Shown here piece by piece: positions 23,341 to 34,194 of a stretch of DNA of 64,000 nucleotides. Position 1 is the stretch's first letter; each line of letters begins with the position of its first letter. The stretch comes from Dicyema japonicum. Its lineage: Eukaryota > Dicyemida > Rhombozoa > Dicyemidae. The stretch covers positions 619,273 through 683,272 of the forward strand of contig RDEW01000020.1 in assembly GCA_011109175.1 (NCBI GenBank). Reading direction: 5' to 3'. The notes beneath the pieces are model-generated. The model did no database searches, was not told the DNA's origin, and saw nothing but the letters and a program-made list of their open reading frames with translations. A program made the position numbers and the translations under genes.

Positions 23341-23698
23341 TAAACTACCGTCCTTGACCGCAATATGTCAAAGAAGGAACTCTCTGCTGGTAATGAACTT
23401 AAACAAGCTCAGAGGATTATTCAAGAAAAGGACGAAGAGATTGCTAATTTAAAACGACAACTCAATAAAATGCAGTCTGTTCTTTCCTATGGGAATACTT
23501 GGCAAAACACTGAAAACAACACCTCTCGAAACAAGAAGGCTGGCATTTCTGCAAAGAAAACGAAGGAAACAGAAATAACCACCAAAATAATATCTAAATC
23601 AGAAGATTATTGTCATTAGTAATAATATGGACACTTCTCTAATACTAAACGCTCTCTCAGAAAATGACTTATTTGTTAACCTCGAGTGCTCCTCCCTT
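23341..23698 (+). pseudogene. Duplicated 5' fragment of the PKG gene
   Basis: Near-copy of 18407-18764. It includes the 24-bp 5' flank (ACCGTCCTTGACCGCAAT), all of exon 1, the first intron and the start of exon 2 (CTAATACTAAACGCTCTCTC), and stops matching at about 23698, where a TAG closes the frame. Exon 1 is still open for 84 codons with about 12 substitutions (for example the fifth residue G to E, SVLS kept, NTDNN to NTENN). The intron donor is destroyed (GAGTATG became GATTATTG at about 23607) and the acceptor TAG is now TAT, so splicing as in the parent is not possible. No cyclic-nucleotide or kinase domain follows. Confidence 0.9.
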
Positions 23699-24150
23699 GA
23701 TAACTAGATTATTATCAAAATACGTAAAATTAGTACATCTTTATTACCAACTTTTCACCAAAAGTTCTGTTTAAAGTTGCCACCATGTTGATTTTCAAAC
23801 TGTTAAGCAAACTAATTTTTAAGTGAATATTTTAAGTACCAAAATGTCTAATTGTTTATCCATGTCAGTGACTCGACACGGTGTTGCTAGAGAAGCCACT
23901 AGGTTTTACAGATCTCTGAATGTGGCCAGACGTCCAGGGTTTTTGTGAAAGGACAAAAATTTGTGAGGAATCCGACAGATTAGAGTGCAGTTTTACGACA
24001 TCAATTAGTTATCATATCTCGAGAATCTACCTGCCCTTCTATGGCAAAAAAAAGCATGGTGTCCGTGGATATCATAAACTGTGGCGAGTGCTGAGAGTGA
24101 TCCGTCAATGTCAAATAAAATACATCAAAGTCAACTGAGACTAATTATTA
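23699..24150. other. No gene recognised
   Basis: AT-rich, then a moderately GC-rich block 23840-24140 with broken frames. One frame reads SVTRHGVAREATRFYRSLNV before a stop. The signal is too short to assign. Confidence 0.3.
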
Positions 24151-24159
24151 ACAAAGGAC

Positions 24160-26940
24160 AAAACATTAGTTAGCTGCCTCCTTCACTGCGTAGCTGTTCC
24201 CTCTCAGAATTGCGAGCAAAATTCGCTCAAACAGCCAGCGGTTCGCGGAGATCTCCAGTGTATGAGGTGATCCGGTTTCCAAGACGTCCGAAAAACTCTA
24301 GTGTAGAGGGGAGTAGGATCCGGAAGTTCCATAGCAAGGGAACAAATTGGACATTATCGGGAAGGTCGCCGTATTTTTGAGTTTGGACTTTTCCACCTTG
24401 ACGGCTGCAGAGCAGGCCTTGAAGCGCAGTCGTGAAGATTGTTCGGGCGAACGTGTCTGTACATGTCACGTCCCAAACAAGTGGTTTCTCGGCCTCAAAT
24501 GGAAATATAATAATCCCGGTCGTTTCCCGTCACTTCTGCATAACCCGACCGGTTCAAGAATGGCCGAGTATCCAGCAGCATCCATAGCCCGCTTGACAAT
24601 CTCATTCAGAGCCTTGTGCCTTGGAGATCTGCCAGCGCTCCTCTTGCAGGCGAGAGGGTGCAGGCCATAGCAGTCTATCAGGACGCCACATCGGCACGGG
24701 TGAGGTACACATACTTTCAGTCCCAGCCGCAGAGAGATGCCACTTCTAACGCATTTATTATCCAGAAAATGCCCAGAACTCCATTTGGGATGGCGTTTAG
24801 CCAAGCTCCGATCTCAGGGGAAGCCCCCGAAAGCAAACAAGTGCGTCGGTGCTGATTGCCCGATTCCAATAGGAGTCCAAATGATTTCCAGCACAATAAA
24901 TTTTCCAAGTTTCGCTGACAGTCTTGTGAAGGAAGCAGGGGAGGTTGGTGGCATTCCAGGCTTCTTGTGCGTGGATTATGTCTTGGTCAATTGAGAATTC
25001 GGGTAGGGAGTGTAAAATCCTCCTAACCAAAGGTTCGCAGGCCGTGAGTGAAGACAGATGTGCAAAAAGTGAGATGTCCAAAGTACGACGGATTCCAAGA
25101 CCCCCAAATCAGATCTAACTGGGAGTGTAGCTTGCTTCCATGTAGCATCGTCGAATTTGACATTAAATATTTGCTCCGTCGAGCTGAGGAAAGACAAATC
25201 AAAATGATCAAGCTGCTCCAGTTGGAATAGTACGAGCTGTCCTCAGTAAATAGGCGATTCTCTGAATGTTAAGACTTCTTTTCATGAGGAATAGTGCTGA
25301 GTGTGAGTCAAGAAGCTGTAATCTGTCCAGCGATTTGCATAGGAGTTGTTTTTTGTCAAGGAGAACATGCTTCATCGCATTCCTAGTGATCGGGGATCCA
25401 AGAAAAATCAATTCGTTTTCAGGGGTCGCAAATTTTTGAACAATTGAAGAGAAGTCATTGTCAGCAAGACCACAGTTTGTTATTTCACATTTCGTTGTAT
25501 TCAATTCAAGACCCACCTTGGACAATGGGAGGATGAGTACTTCCAACTCCTGGAAGACCATCTCCGGGGGCCTTCTAAGACAGCGTCAACGAGGTACCAG
25601 ATGTTAAGTGGTCATCGAGAGAGCTTCGTAATCTCTCAATTCCGAGAGATAACAGCAGTGGTCCGAGGGGGTCGCACTGTTGAACACCCGAAGACGATGG
25701 AACCATGAAATCCTCGTGTAATAGAGATGTAGGCTTTCCGTATGAATAATTGACCAGTTCAAATATGTATGGACATCTTTCCTTTGCAGGCCTCCAGAAT
25801 GCAGTTTTTTTTTAAACTGTTAAAAGCGTTCATGATGTCCAGTTTTACCATAATGTGCCTTTTAAAGTTTTGAATGCTGCGGTTCTTGAATGTCATGACG
25901 GAGTGAACGGCTGCCTTACATCCAAGACGAATTCCGACTCCAACTTGACTGGGAAGTGAGGATTTTGACAAGATTGATGTAGCAAATCTGGAAGCAATCT
26001 TGGCTGCTAGTCTCTGAAGTGAATCCGACCGCGATCGACAGATACCACCTCCCTTCTTTTCGACGACTAGCCGAAAACAAGATATGTCGTATCAAATCAG
26101 GCAAATGTCCAGATAATATCATGTTCATAAGAGAAGTGAGCGAGAAGGAGAGACGACATGCTTGGTCTCCAATAGTCGGTGAAATAAGGTTTTTAAGATG
26201 GCCGGGCCTTAACCCATCGAGACTTCCATTGCTGGTGCAAATTTCCATAACGCCGTGATGACATCCTCAGGCGACGTGGAAAAGGGGTCACTTTTGATGG
26301 GGGAGAACAGTGGCGCAGGTCATTCGATGAAAGTGGATGCTTTCTTCAATAGAATCTTGTAAGCATCAGCGGTTGGATTGCGTGGTCCGCTGAGAGTGAG
26401 AGGGCCCTTAATGCGGATCGGGTTCCTCCTTCAAGAAACTTCGATCGTACAGTCCTTCTTAGGCGAAAAATCTCCGTTTCCCGAGTTGAACTCCGAGTCT
26501 CAGTTGAACGGATGCTAAAGGACGAGAGGTCCGTAAAGTGAGTTCCATCCATAAATGCGCGATTGTTTTTCATTTCAATCGAGAGAGACTGTTTCCCATT
26601 GCGATCTCGGGGGGAGCCAAGTGCGAAAGGAGCAAAATTAAACAAACGTACCCAGTCGTTTATAGAGTAAGAGTGGAGAGCATCGTCGATTGCTTTAGTT
26701 AAGGCTTCGGCAGCTAGGTGGCGTGCTGCTTTTGGGATCACGAGCAGCAGTGCCACATCCCAAGGGCGCGGATGGAGGCCTGAGAGAGCTTCAAACATCC
26801 GAGGTGAAAAGAAGCCTCCACAGGCAGAACAAGAAATTCCGAACTTTCACAAATTGGTCATGTTGCATGCAGAGCAATTTGACGATGACTTTTCGAGTAA
26901 CATTCCACTGAATCAACAATAGGTGAAAGTCCAGAATAGG
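24160..26940 (-). mobile_element. LINE-B copy B3, longest copy, RT plus restriction-like endonuclease
   Basis: Most complete member of the family, on the minus strand and GC-richer than its flanks. In order: an N-terminal region (26800-26346; FEALSGLHPRPWDVALLLV, then RRTVRSKFLEGGTRSALRA), RT fingers (LDGLRPGHLKNL near 26220), RT motif A (MVKLDIMNAFNSL near 25850), motif B read across a frame break as GVQQCDPLGPLL (near 25670), motif C corresponding to WYLDDA but read WYLVDA here (near 25590), a thumb (FLGSPITRNAMKH), then HRRTCLLSGASPEIGAWL, a CCHC knuckle (CRCG...GLHPLAC), KRP-GLLYFH with frame damage, and the WDVTCTDTFA endonuclease strand near 24470. Many single frame changes break it, and the catalytic YLDD is mutated, so it is inactive. 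Confidence 0.85.
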
Positions 26941-28010
26941 AAAAAAATCTCAATAGGTGAAAATCAAACACAACACGACAATATAAAACTTTTTTCTCCA
27001 GTAATAACTATTATTTTCAGTCGGTTTTTTTTAGTCGTTGTGAATGAACTTTCTATTGATTCATTCCATAATCTTTTTGAATACGAACCTTTAGGTAATT
27101 AAAAATAGAATACAATATCTTCATCTAATTCATACAAGCCTTTAATCCTCCTGTTTTCCGAGAGTTTCGTCACCCTGTTTCACAAGAGTTTCATCCACCT
27201 ACATTTCCAGAGTATCTGTTCTCTCAAGTATCTGTCCCCATTTCGAGGAATATTGTATTAGCCATTGGAAGCGTGGATCTCCTGCTCTGCTTGTGGAGAT
27301 TTCTTCCACCTCGTGTGAACTATATTTAATTGTTTTGAGTTGTTACATTCTCATGATCAAAGTCCACCGAAAGTTTGTAGTTCAGTTTGGGTTGACAGGT
27401 TGTTCCTTGAAGGGAAAAGAGTGTACCAACATTTCTAGTGATTGTCGTTTTGGGTTATTTTTTCTGCTTTAATCGGATTCTTCAGTAAGAGGACATCCAA
27501 ATACTTCAAGTTGGTATGCTTATGGTATTGAGACCTTAGGAATGATTTCTCAGAAGGAAAAGATCAAGTTCCATTCTCAGACTACGAAAATCCAGAATTG
27601 GTGACCTCATATTTCAAGATTTTCATTGTTATGTCGAGGTTCTCCAGTTAGAGTATTAGTCTTTATAAATTCTCAAACACATTGTTTGGTTGTCTCCCAT
27701 AGTGCAATCGTCTACCAAGTTCCATACATAGGACAAACATCCATGACTAACTGATTCCCAGACTGAACAGACCCGGGCCCACTGGATCATCTGCTGGACT
27801 TGTGAGGGTAATAAAGTGTTGTCTGTGGACTAGACACGAAATGTATATTTCCTAATTTCATATGTATTCTGCTGAAGGAGTTTTTAATATTTTGAGATTA
27901 ACATGAAAATATTTATGTCGAAGTTGATCTGTAGTTGTTCTGAAGAGGATCCCCTCATAGGTTACTGACAAAGGTCTTTTTGTATTCTTGTTGGAGACTC
28001 TTCAGCCAGG
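26941..28010. other. Unresolved degenerate sequence
   Basis: AT-rich at 26940-27120, then moderately GC-rich DNA with many stops in all frames. Its composition and position between LINE-B and a LINE ORF1 suggest transposon debris, but no motif can be named. Confidence 0.3.
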
Positions 28011-28400
28011 ATTTTCTTTAATCGCTTCAAGAAAGATGACTACAACCTTAGTGTTGGAAAATTGACCGTCAAATCAAGAGTTGAGACTACTACTCTCATA
28101 AGATATGGATTACACGTTGGTTTCCAGAAAATCCGCAGTGAATGGTATCAAGACTCTGCAATTAGATGTTTCAGATTCCAGAAATTTGGCCACGTTGAAA
28201 CTCGATGCATTGAAAAGGAGAATGAGCACGGAATGAGCAGTTGTCCTTCCAAAGGAAGATCGGAGAGGAAATGCATCAACTGCGAGACTGTTGGTCACCT
28301 TGTGTGTTATGGAGAGTGCCCGGTGGCAAAGACCGCTACTCAGGAATTGCGCGTACGCAAGGCTAACCGCCATGAAGAAAAATTAACTTGAATAAGAACA
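28011..28400 (+). mobile_element. LINE ORF1-like zinc-knuckle fragment
   Basis: A 109-residue open frame with a tandem zinc-knuckle region: CFRFQKFGHVETRC (a CX2CX4HX4C knuckle in which the second cysteine is phenylalanine), then KCINCETVGHLVCYGECP. This pattern is the nucleic-acid-binding C-terminal part of ORF1 in Jockey/CR1/I-type LINEs, where the usual spelling is CFRCQ.FGH. Upstream 28011-28061 continues in frame. It may be the ORF1 of LINE-C. The missing cysteine and lack of a full ORF mark it as decayed. Confidence 0.65.
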
Positions 28401-28559
28401 CAAACAAACCTGTCAGATGGGTTAAAGCAGAGACAGTCCAATCAGTTTGGAAAAAATCTGCGGGTTCTACTTGCAAAACTTATACACAAACTGAAGACTC
28501 TAAGGAAATAAAGAAGAATACGGAATAGGAAAAAAATCCCGAACCTGAGTGACAATGAC

Positions 28560-28904
28560 TCCTTAGAGATGACTTTCATCATCTCCAGGCTTCACCACGA
28601 ATGTTCGATTTACTAGATGTGGTACACTAGTTTTGAAGAGGCTAAGCCACCTGAAAATTTATTGAAAGCCATAGAAAGAACTCGGAAAACGAAAGTCTCA
28701 ATAAATGCAGTCAATTGACATCATTTGTCGGACTAAGGGCTAACTTCTACTGATTTCCGTTCGTACTAATGGTCGATGATAAATAGTGACCACAAAATTT
28801 TTATTTACAGTTCTGACTGAAGAAAAACTACATTGAACCGAACCTAAGCAAAACACCACAACCTTATCATACTCATTCATACATGACAGAGAAGCTCAGG
28901 TCTT
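28560..28904. other. No gene recognised
   Basis: Continuation of the ORF1 debris with stops in every frame, running up to the SINE. Confidence 0.3.
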
Positions 28905-29250
28905 CAGTCGCTTCTGGGGATAACAAACAACCTTTTCACAAGAGCCATAATATTTATAGCTCTGCATAGGCAAAACACACTTTATTTAAGTAAAGAAAAA
29001 GATAATTTTAACTAATCGTAGAACCAAGGAAAAATCTTCATTTTTTTTTTCTTTTCTTGTGTGTGAGTCCTTTTTAGACAATCCAGTTCCGCAGTGAGTT
29101 TCCATTGGTGACGGCGTCACTCATCAAGCCATTTTTTGCATCGTAGATGCGTGGAACCTTCGACCAGGTGAACAGCAGCGAGAATCGAACCCGTGAGCTA
29201 AGCCACTTGTGCCCGACACCTAACCACTATGCCACCCTCTGCTGGGGATA
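28905..29250 (-). repeat. tRNA-derived SINE, copy 2 with pol III promoter
   Basis: Most complete copy. On the minus strand it starts with a tRNA-like head: A box TGGCATAGTGG (29224-29234) and B box GGTTCGATTC (29182-29191) at tRNA spacing, flanked by short CAGCAG/CTGCTG pairing. The body follows (AAGGTTCCACGCATCTACGA, ACTCACTGCGGAACTGG, GGACTCACACACAAGAAAAG), then a 3' part shared with copy 1 (GTGTGTTTTGCC, GCTATAAATATTATGGCTCT). The head is not a functional tRNA: the anticodon arm does not fold well. Confidence 0.8.
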
Positions 29251-29254
29251 AATA

Positions 29255-30020
29255 ACCAAAAACATATTGAGAAGTACCTAAATTCAAAACCGACTAACAA
29301 GACCAATGAGGGGAGACTAGAAACGTTAATTGCCTAATTATAAGCATAATTCTTAAGAAAATAAACGTGAATCAGAATAAATTGCGAAATAATCCAGACC
29401 TCACGGCAGGATTTATAATAACGTAATCCCCATAGCTATGTTGTTGTTCTGGTCTTTAATAAACATATTATTATGTCAGGTTCGAGATCATCTCGAGGGC
29501 TCTTAGTCTCGGTCAATTCTGTGGAGTTGGCAGATTCGTTTTTCATGATAAGAGACATGATTAGTAGTAGCAAACATTGATGATTTTTTTCCACATTTTT
29601 AAAAACCTCTCTTTCCCGGTTTCTAAATCTTCTTTCTGACTGTTTTCCAAACACAGTATTCCCTATAACAATTCCATTTAGTAAATTAATGAAAAAAGTT
29701 ATTTCCTAAACCTCTTTGATAATATCTGGTTTTATTAACCCAGGCTTACAATCTTTGGTAATCCCAACATAAATAGTCATAACTAATCAAAGAAAGAAAT
29801 TTGGATGAGAATTTCTTCTTGTGCCAATCCATCCTCAAATAGGGGTGGAATTTTGTTGACTAGAATTGACCTTGGTTGTAAAGTTCATCTTTGGTAATCA
29901 ATCTTGACCCATTGCTGTTGATAGATGTAATTGTACAAATTACTATAGAGGTTACCAAAGTCCTAAAATTCCTAATGAACAGGTAAATAAAACACAATAA
30001 GAATAAACAAAACCAAATAA
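29255..30020. other. No gene recognised
   Basis: A minus-strand 72-residue frame (29436-29654), rich in charged residues, has no recognised domain. The rest is AT-rich flank of RPS2. Confidence 0.3.
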
Positions 30021-30723
30021 TTAAGTCCTAATATCATGTTGGAAAGGCATTATAGGTAATGCTATATTCCTCCAATGTTCGGGTGTTCTATACTTCATAG
30101 TAGCCTCCAATGCATTGATGATAGCCTTAGCAAAATTAGCCAAAGTTGCAGTAGCACCACGTGTACATGTATAACAATCATCAAGTCCACACATTCTTAG
30201 TAACTTTTGAGGTACAATAGCAGCCACTAATCCAGTACCACGTGGAGCAGGTATTAGTCTAACAAGAACAGAACCACACTTTCCAGTAACCTTGTATGGT
30301 ACAGTATGCATTGGTCCTATTTTATTACCCAATATCCTTTACGGACTGGCACAATGTTTAGTTTGGCCAGAGAGACTGCCTCACGCATTGAGTTTACTGC
30401 TTCTTTGAACATTTTATACCCAATCCAACATGACCTTTACCATCACCAACTGCCACTATTGCCTTTTGTCTTGTTCTCTGTCCTGCTCTTGTCTGCTTCT
30501 GTACTGACTGCACTTTCAGTACTTCGTCAGTCAAATCTGGTAGTAAATGGTCTACTATTTCCACTTCCATTATTGGTAGAGAGGCTAAGAATATCTCCTC
30601 AATTGATGTTATTAATCCTTCATTTACCATTCTACCCAGTCTTGTTATTGGTACCCATTCTTTCTTCGGTGGTGGGGCATTCTTCTGTCCTCTTCGTCCA
30701 AATCCACGAGGTCGTTGAGACAT
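30021..30723 (-). CDS. RPS2: 40S ribosomal protein S2 (uS5), two apparent frame breaks
   Basis: Small-subunit protein of the decoding region. Starts [13 protein letters not shown] at 30721-30723. Conserved blocks in order: [63 protein letters not shown], then [85 protein letters not shown] and a short FQHDIRT end. No intron is needed. Two one-base deficits break the frame: an A run at 30404-30406 and a G run (CCC on the plus strand) at 30328-30330. Correcting the length of each run restores full agreement with the family. The protein would be about 235 residues, shorter at both ends than vertebrate S2. Read as a live gene with assembly errors. Confidence 0.93.
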
Positions 30724-31200
30724 GTAACGTGCTTTTTAAATTTATTAATTATTATTAAAACATTTTTAATTTTTATATTTTTAATAAAACACATAATCTT
30801 TTTATATTTTTCTTAATCAGATTCATCTGCAAGGATGAGAGTAGATTCTTTTTCTCGGTAGTTTGAACAATGGGAGACCACAGACGTTGGGTGACTCGTT
30901 TGATTGCGGGAACTGGTACTACCTAATGTTTTTTTTGTCTTTCTTTCTCGGTGATCCAGGGGTTCTGAAATAAATGCACGTGTCAGATATCTCTGACCAT
31001 CTTCCAATCCTATTTGTATATGTGACTCTGAGAATTGGGAGAGAGCTCTTTTTAGGTGCCTGCACTTGCCACTGAAAATTCTTGGTTTTCTTTGCATCAT
31101 CAGTCCCAAGTGAATAATCCGCACGTGGATTTTGTTTTTGCTGTCAACCAGTCTTACACACTGTCCAGCTTCTGTTGATCCTTGAAGGTTAGAGTTGGCG
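30724..31200. other. No gene recognised
   Basis: AT-rich RPS2 promoter-side flank up to about 30815, then a minus-strand open frame (30813-31124) of 103 residues without any known domain. Its position next to LINE-C RT sequence suggests it is element C-terminal or spacer DNA. Confidence 0.3.
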
Positions 31201-31530
31201 CGGAACGGTTTCTGGTTGTGACGATAAGGTCATCTTCATAGAATAATAGCAGGGAATCTTGGAGTCATTTGTTGGCTTTTAGAAACAGATTGAATAGAGT
31301 TGGAGAAACTTGGGAGCCCTGGTACCCTAAGTTTGATATTGAACGTGATCTTGATATGAGGTGGTTGCAGCAAACCCTCTCAAATCGTACTGAAAGAAAA
31401 CTGTCACAATTTCAATTTCGGATGAAGGAGTTTAATAAGACGGGTCCGTATGATGCTGGATTTCCTTTCGGTTTTCCAGAATTCAGTATTGGAGATATGT
31501 TTTTCTATATTAGTTGAGATTTTGAATGAT
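31200..31530 (-). mobile_element. LINE-C copy C1, decayed RT
   Basis: The minus strand reads PILNSGKPKGNPASYGPVLL (the RT block normally KPGKP..ASYRPISLL), then GYQGSQVSPTLFNLFLKA (motif B, normally GVPQGSVLSPLLFNLF) and LLLFYEDDLIVTT (motif C, YADD changed to YEDD). The blocks are in the right order with a deletion removing motif A. Endonuclease-like strings (NIIIGDISI) occur upstream near 31790. The element is inactive. Confidence 0.7.
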
Positions 31531-32830
31531 GGTTTAAATATTTCAAGTGAATTGAAGAAATATTGTTTAGACAGCATTCACGCGAGCTCTTCGACGATAT
31601 CTAGTCCAGGTTTCTCGAAAGGTCTTGATCGCCACGTAGTCCTTTATGAGTAGGTTAGGGTGTATCTTACATATGTACCTTATAGGGACCCAGCCTGTCC
31701 CATCTGCATCCCCTAGATCTAATTTGATTTGTTTTCCAGAAAACAGGAACTTTTCTTATTGAGACGACTAACCAGATGCTTATGTCTCCGATTATAATGT
31801 TCAATGGTAAGATCCTGTGGTTTCCATGTAATAAGTCACGCTAATGAGGCAGAGCATGTATATAAATTTGGAGATGTGGAGACATCTTGTTCTTAATGTG
31901 GTCCTTGTGTGGACTTTGGTGTCTTTCAAGAAACAGGATCATCGATAGTTGTCAGAAGACTGTGATGTTAACCAAAGTGAGTGTTTTGTTGATGCCCATA
32001 CATGATTAATTTTTTCAATATATGGAGGCATGATAGATACGGTGGTAAGACATTATCTTTTCGGAGGGATATATACATTAACCAGAGTTATCCAAAAGAA
32101 GGGGAAGAACTCTAGTTTTATCGGTAGAGAGCAGGATCCGACTCCAAAAGCTCAGTGGTCTATGTGCTTATGTCCATAGAGGATAGTCTGTTTTTAAATA
32201 CCCCCACGGCTTTTCTTGAATTTAAATAGCATCTCATCTGAAATTAATGATATCCCAAGAATACATCTGATTAGGCAATAATTAAGAGACTAAACATTAA
32301 CAACCGACACTTTTCCGGTCTCAATCCACGATTTCATCCAGGGTATAATGAAATCCAGAATTTCCATGAGTCACTAACCAGATGATGCTGTCTCCGGTTA
32401 TAGTTCTTTTATGATGTTTCTGTTAGTTTCACGAGTGATTGCATACGTTATCGGCATTGATTAACATTTCAGTTCTCAAATTGGATAATCAAAGACAAAT
32501 GGATGATGTTGAATAAAGTGGATTTAATATGTCGTACATAATAAGCTCATATCTGTCATTCAAATCAATCATCATGGCCTAGAAAAATTGAGTTGTCAGC
32601 TCTAACAGATAGTTAAATGCGGATATGGATTCAAGTTTTAATTTTATTCTCAATTTTACCGATACAGTTGGAAGTTAGATTCTTTCATGATTATGATTCA
32701 TTCCATTCATTTACCACCTTAAATTATTTCCTGAACATAAACTGTTGGAGTATAAACATACAAATCCTTTAACTCTCCAAGGCAAAACTATATTAGTCTT
32801 ATAATGAAATTATAAACAGGTGAATAGCCA
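31531..32830. other. Probable LINE-C endonuclease debris
   Basis: Minus-strand pieces such as NIIIGDISI near 31790 resemble the catalytic GDFN strand of APE endonucleases, and the region lies directly 5' of the LINE-C RT. Stops are too frequent to delimit it. Confidence 0.35.
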
Positions 32831-32844
32831 TACTGAAGAACTAA

Positions 32845-33090
32845 CTTGTCTTTGTTGATACTGCACTTTACGAATATTATAGCTCATACCAGGCAGGACA
32901 TACTTTATTTTAATTAAAAAACAGCTAATAGTATTAATCGATGAGGGAGAACCAAGAAATGCTCTTAACTTCTTTTTTTCTTTTTGTTGGGTATGAGTCC
33001 TTTTGTAAACGATCCAGTTCCGCAGTGAGATGTTCAATAATGGAGTCACTTGTCAAATAAAAGCATCGTAGATGCGTGGAACCTTCGAAC
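32845..33090 (-). repeat. tRNA-derived SINE, copy 3, head missing
   Basis: Same orientation as copy 2. Shared anchors on the minus strand: GAAGGTTCCACGCATCTACG, CTCACTGCGGAACTGGATCG, AAAAGGACTCATACCCAACA, and an AT-rich middle. The tRNA-like head is lost and the 3' part is diverged. Confidence 0.75.
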
Positions 33091-33480
33091 AAGAGGCTAT
33101 CAGGCCTTTTATCACCTGGCCAGTCTTTAGTTAGATATTATAGACTCTTCCACATTGATACCCAACTAAATATTATCCGGAATAGTCTGAAATCTTTTTT
33201 TCCTAATTTGGTAGAAGTGTCCGATTTGTTCATTGATTCCGAAAAGATTTCAATTTAAACCACTTTCTAAGAGACTGATTGAGCCTTAGTTAGTTACTTA
33301 GTTAAGTAATCCCGGCCTCACTATCTTGTAGTAGGCCAGCAGCTATAAAATAGGACGAAGCAAATGCCGATCGCTCCCATAAATCGATATCAAACTCTGC
33401 ATTTTAGACGAACGTTTTGATAATTCATGATATTCAAATAAATAATTTGTTGTCAACTCGTAGAGGTTGCAAAAGGAGAG
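33091..33480. other. No gene recognised
   Basis: Short frames only (33076-33258, 60 codons). No domain is seen. Confidence 0.3.
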
Positions 33481-33484
33481 AGAC

Positions 33485-34135
33485 ATCGTGCGTCGGTAGA
33501 GAAGGGTAGTGCCCACATCATAGACGAGCCATGTTTATTAGGACGTCGCCCGGAAGAAAAGATTCTGATTGGTCTATTGGAGGAGGGGGCCGGAGTAGTA
33601 TTTTATTATCACAGAGTCTTCGGATGCTTTTCGTAGAAACAAAATCGTGTATCTGCTTCAGACGGGCTGGGAGGGATGAATGATAGCATTCGAGACAGGT
33701 CACTGGTTGTCATAATAATTTTTGTTTTATTTTGAGGTTTGCATAGAGAGTGGCTGGAAACTTGAAAGAGGAATTGCAGAGCTCTCATTTCCAAATGGTC
33801 TCCAATTGGAAAGATCTTTGATTCCTAGTCAAGATGATCAATAGGGGTTGATCTGAGTAATTGTTCTGAGAGCAATGTTTTGGACTTTTTGTAGTTTGTC
33901 GATATAAGTAAGGGAGGCTGAGGTTGATCAACAAGGACTCGCATAATTAATTGTGGTTCGAATGAATTGTTTATGATGGTTATGGCCTCTGCTTTGGCCG
34001 AAGAAATGGCTTGATAAAACTTTCATTATTTTGATTTTGCTAGAGACCTCTGTACATTGTTCCTCCACATGTTTAGAGAAAGTTATTAGTTGGTGGTCGA
34101 AAATGAATCCAAGTATTTTTGGGATGTTTCGTAAC
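33485..34135 (-). mobile_element. LINE-C copy C2, 3' part (right half of an interrupted element)
   Basis: The minus strand reads HSSLRNIPKILGFIFDHQLI, then TFSKHVEEQCTEVSSKIKI, LSSHFFGQSRG, YASPC and LQKVQNIALRTIT, and, across a frame change, FPIGDHLEMRALQFLF. These are the conserved thumb and post-RT blocks of APE-type LINEs (...KFLGV.FD..LTFS.H...S.KI..LK...YA.PVW...LQ..QN.ALR). The 5' continuation of the same element resumes at 35250, beyond a LINE-B insertion. Confidence 0.75.
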
Positions 34136-34194
34136 GAAGAGTGTTTGTCAATGAATTGTTAAAAAAATTTTTTAATTATAAAAATTTATTAACA

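Noticed and set aside
23843-24140. Ribosomal or kinase gene fragment
   Set aside because: A short readable stretch (TRHGVAREATRFYRSLN) ends in stops, matches no family I can name and cannot be extended by short introns.
29161-29246. Functional tRNA on the minus strand
   Set aside because: A and B boxes are good, but the anticodon and T stems do not pair well and the sequence continues into a repeat body shared with two other loci; it is a SINE head.
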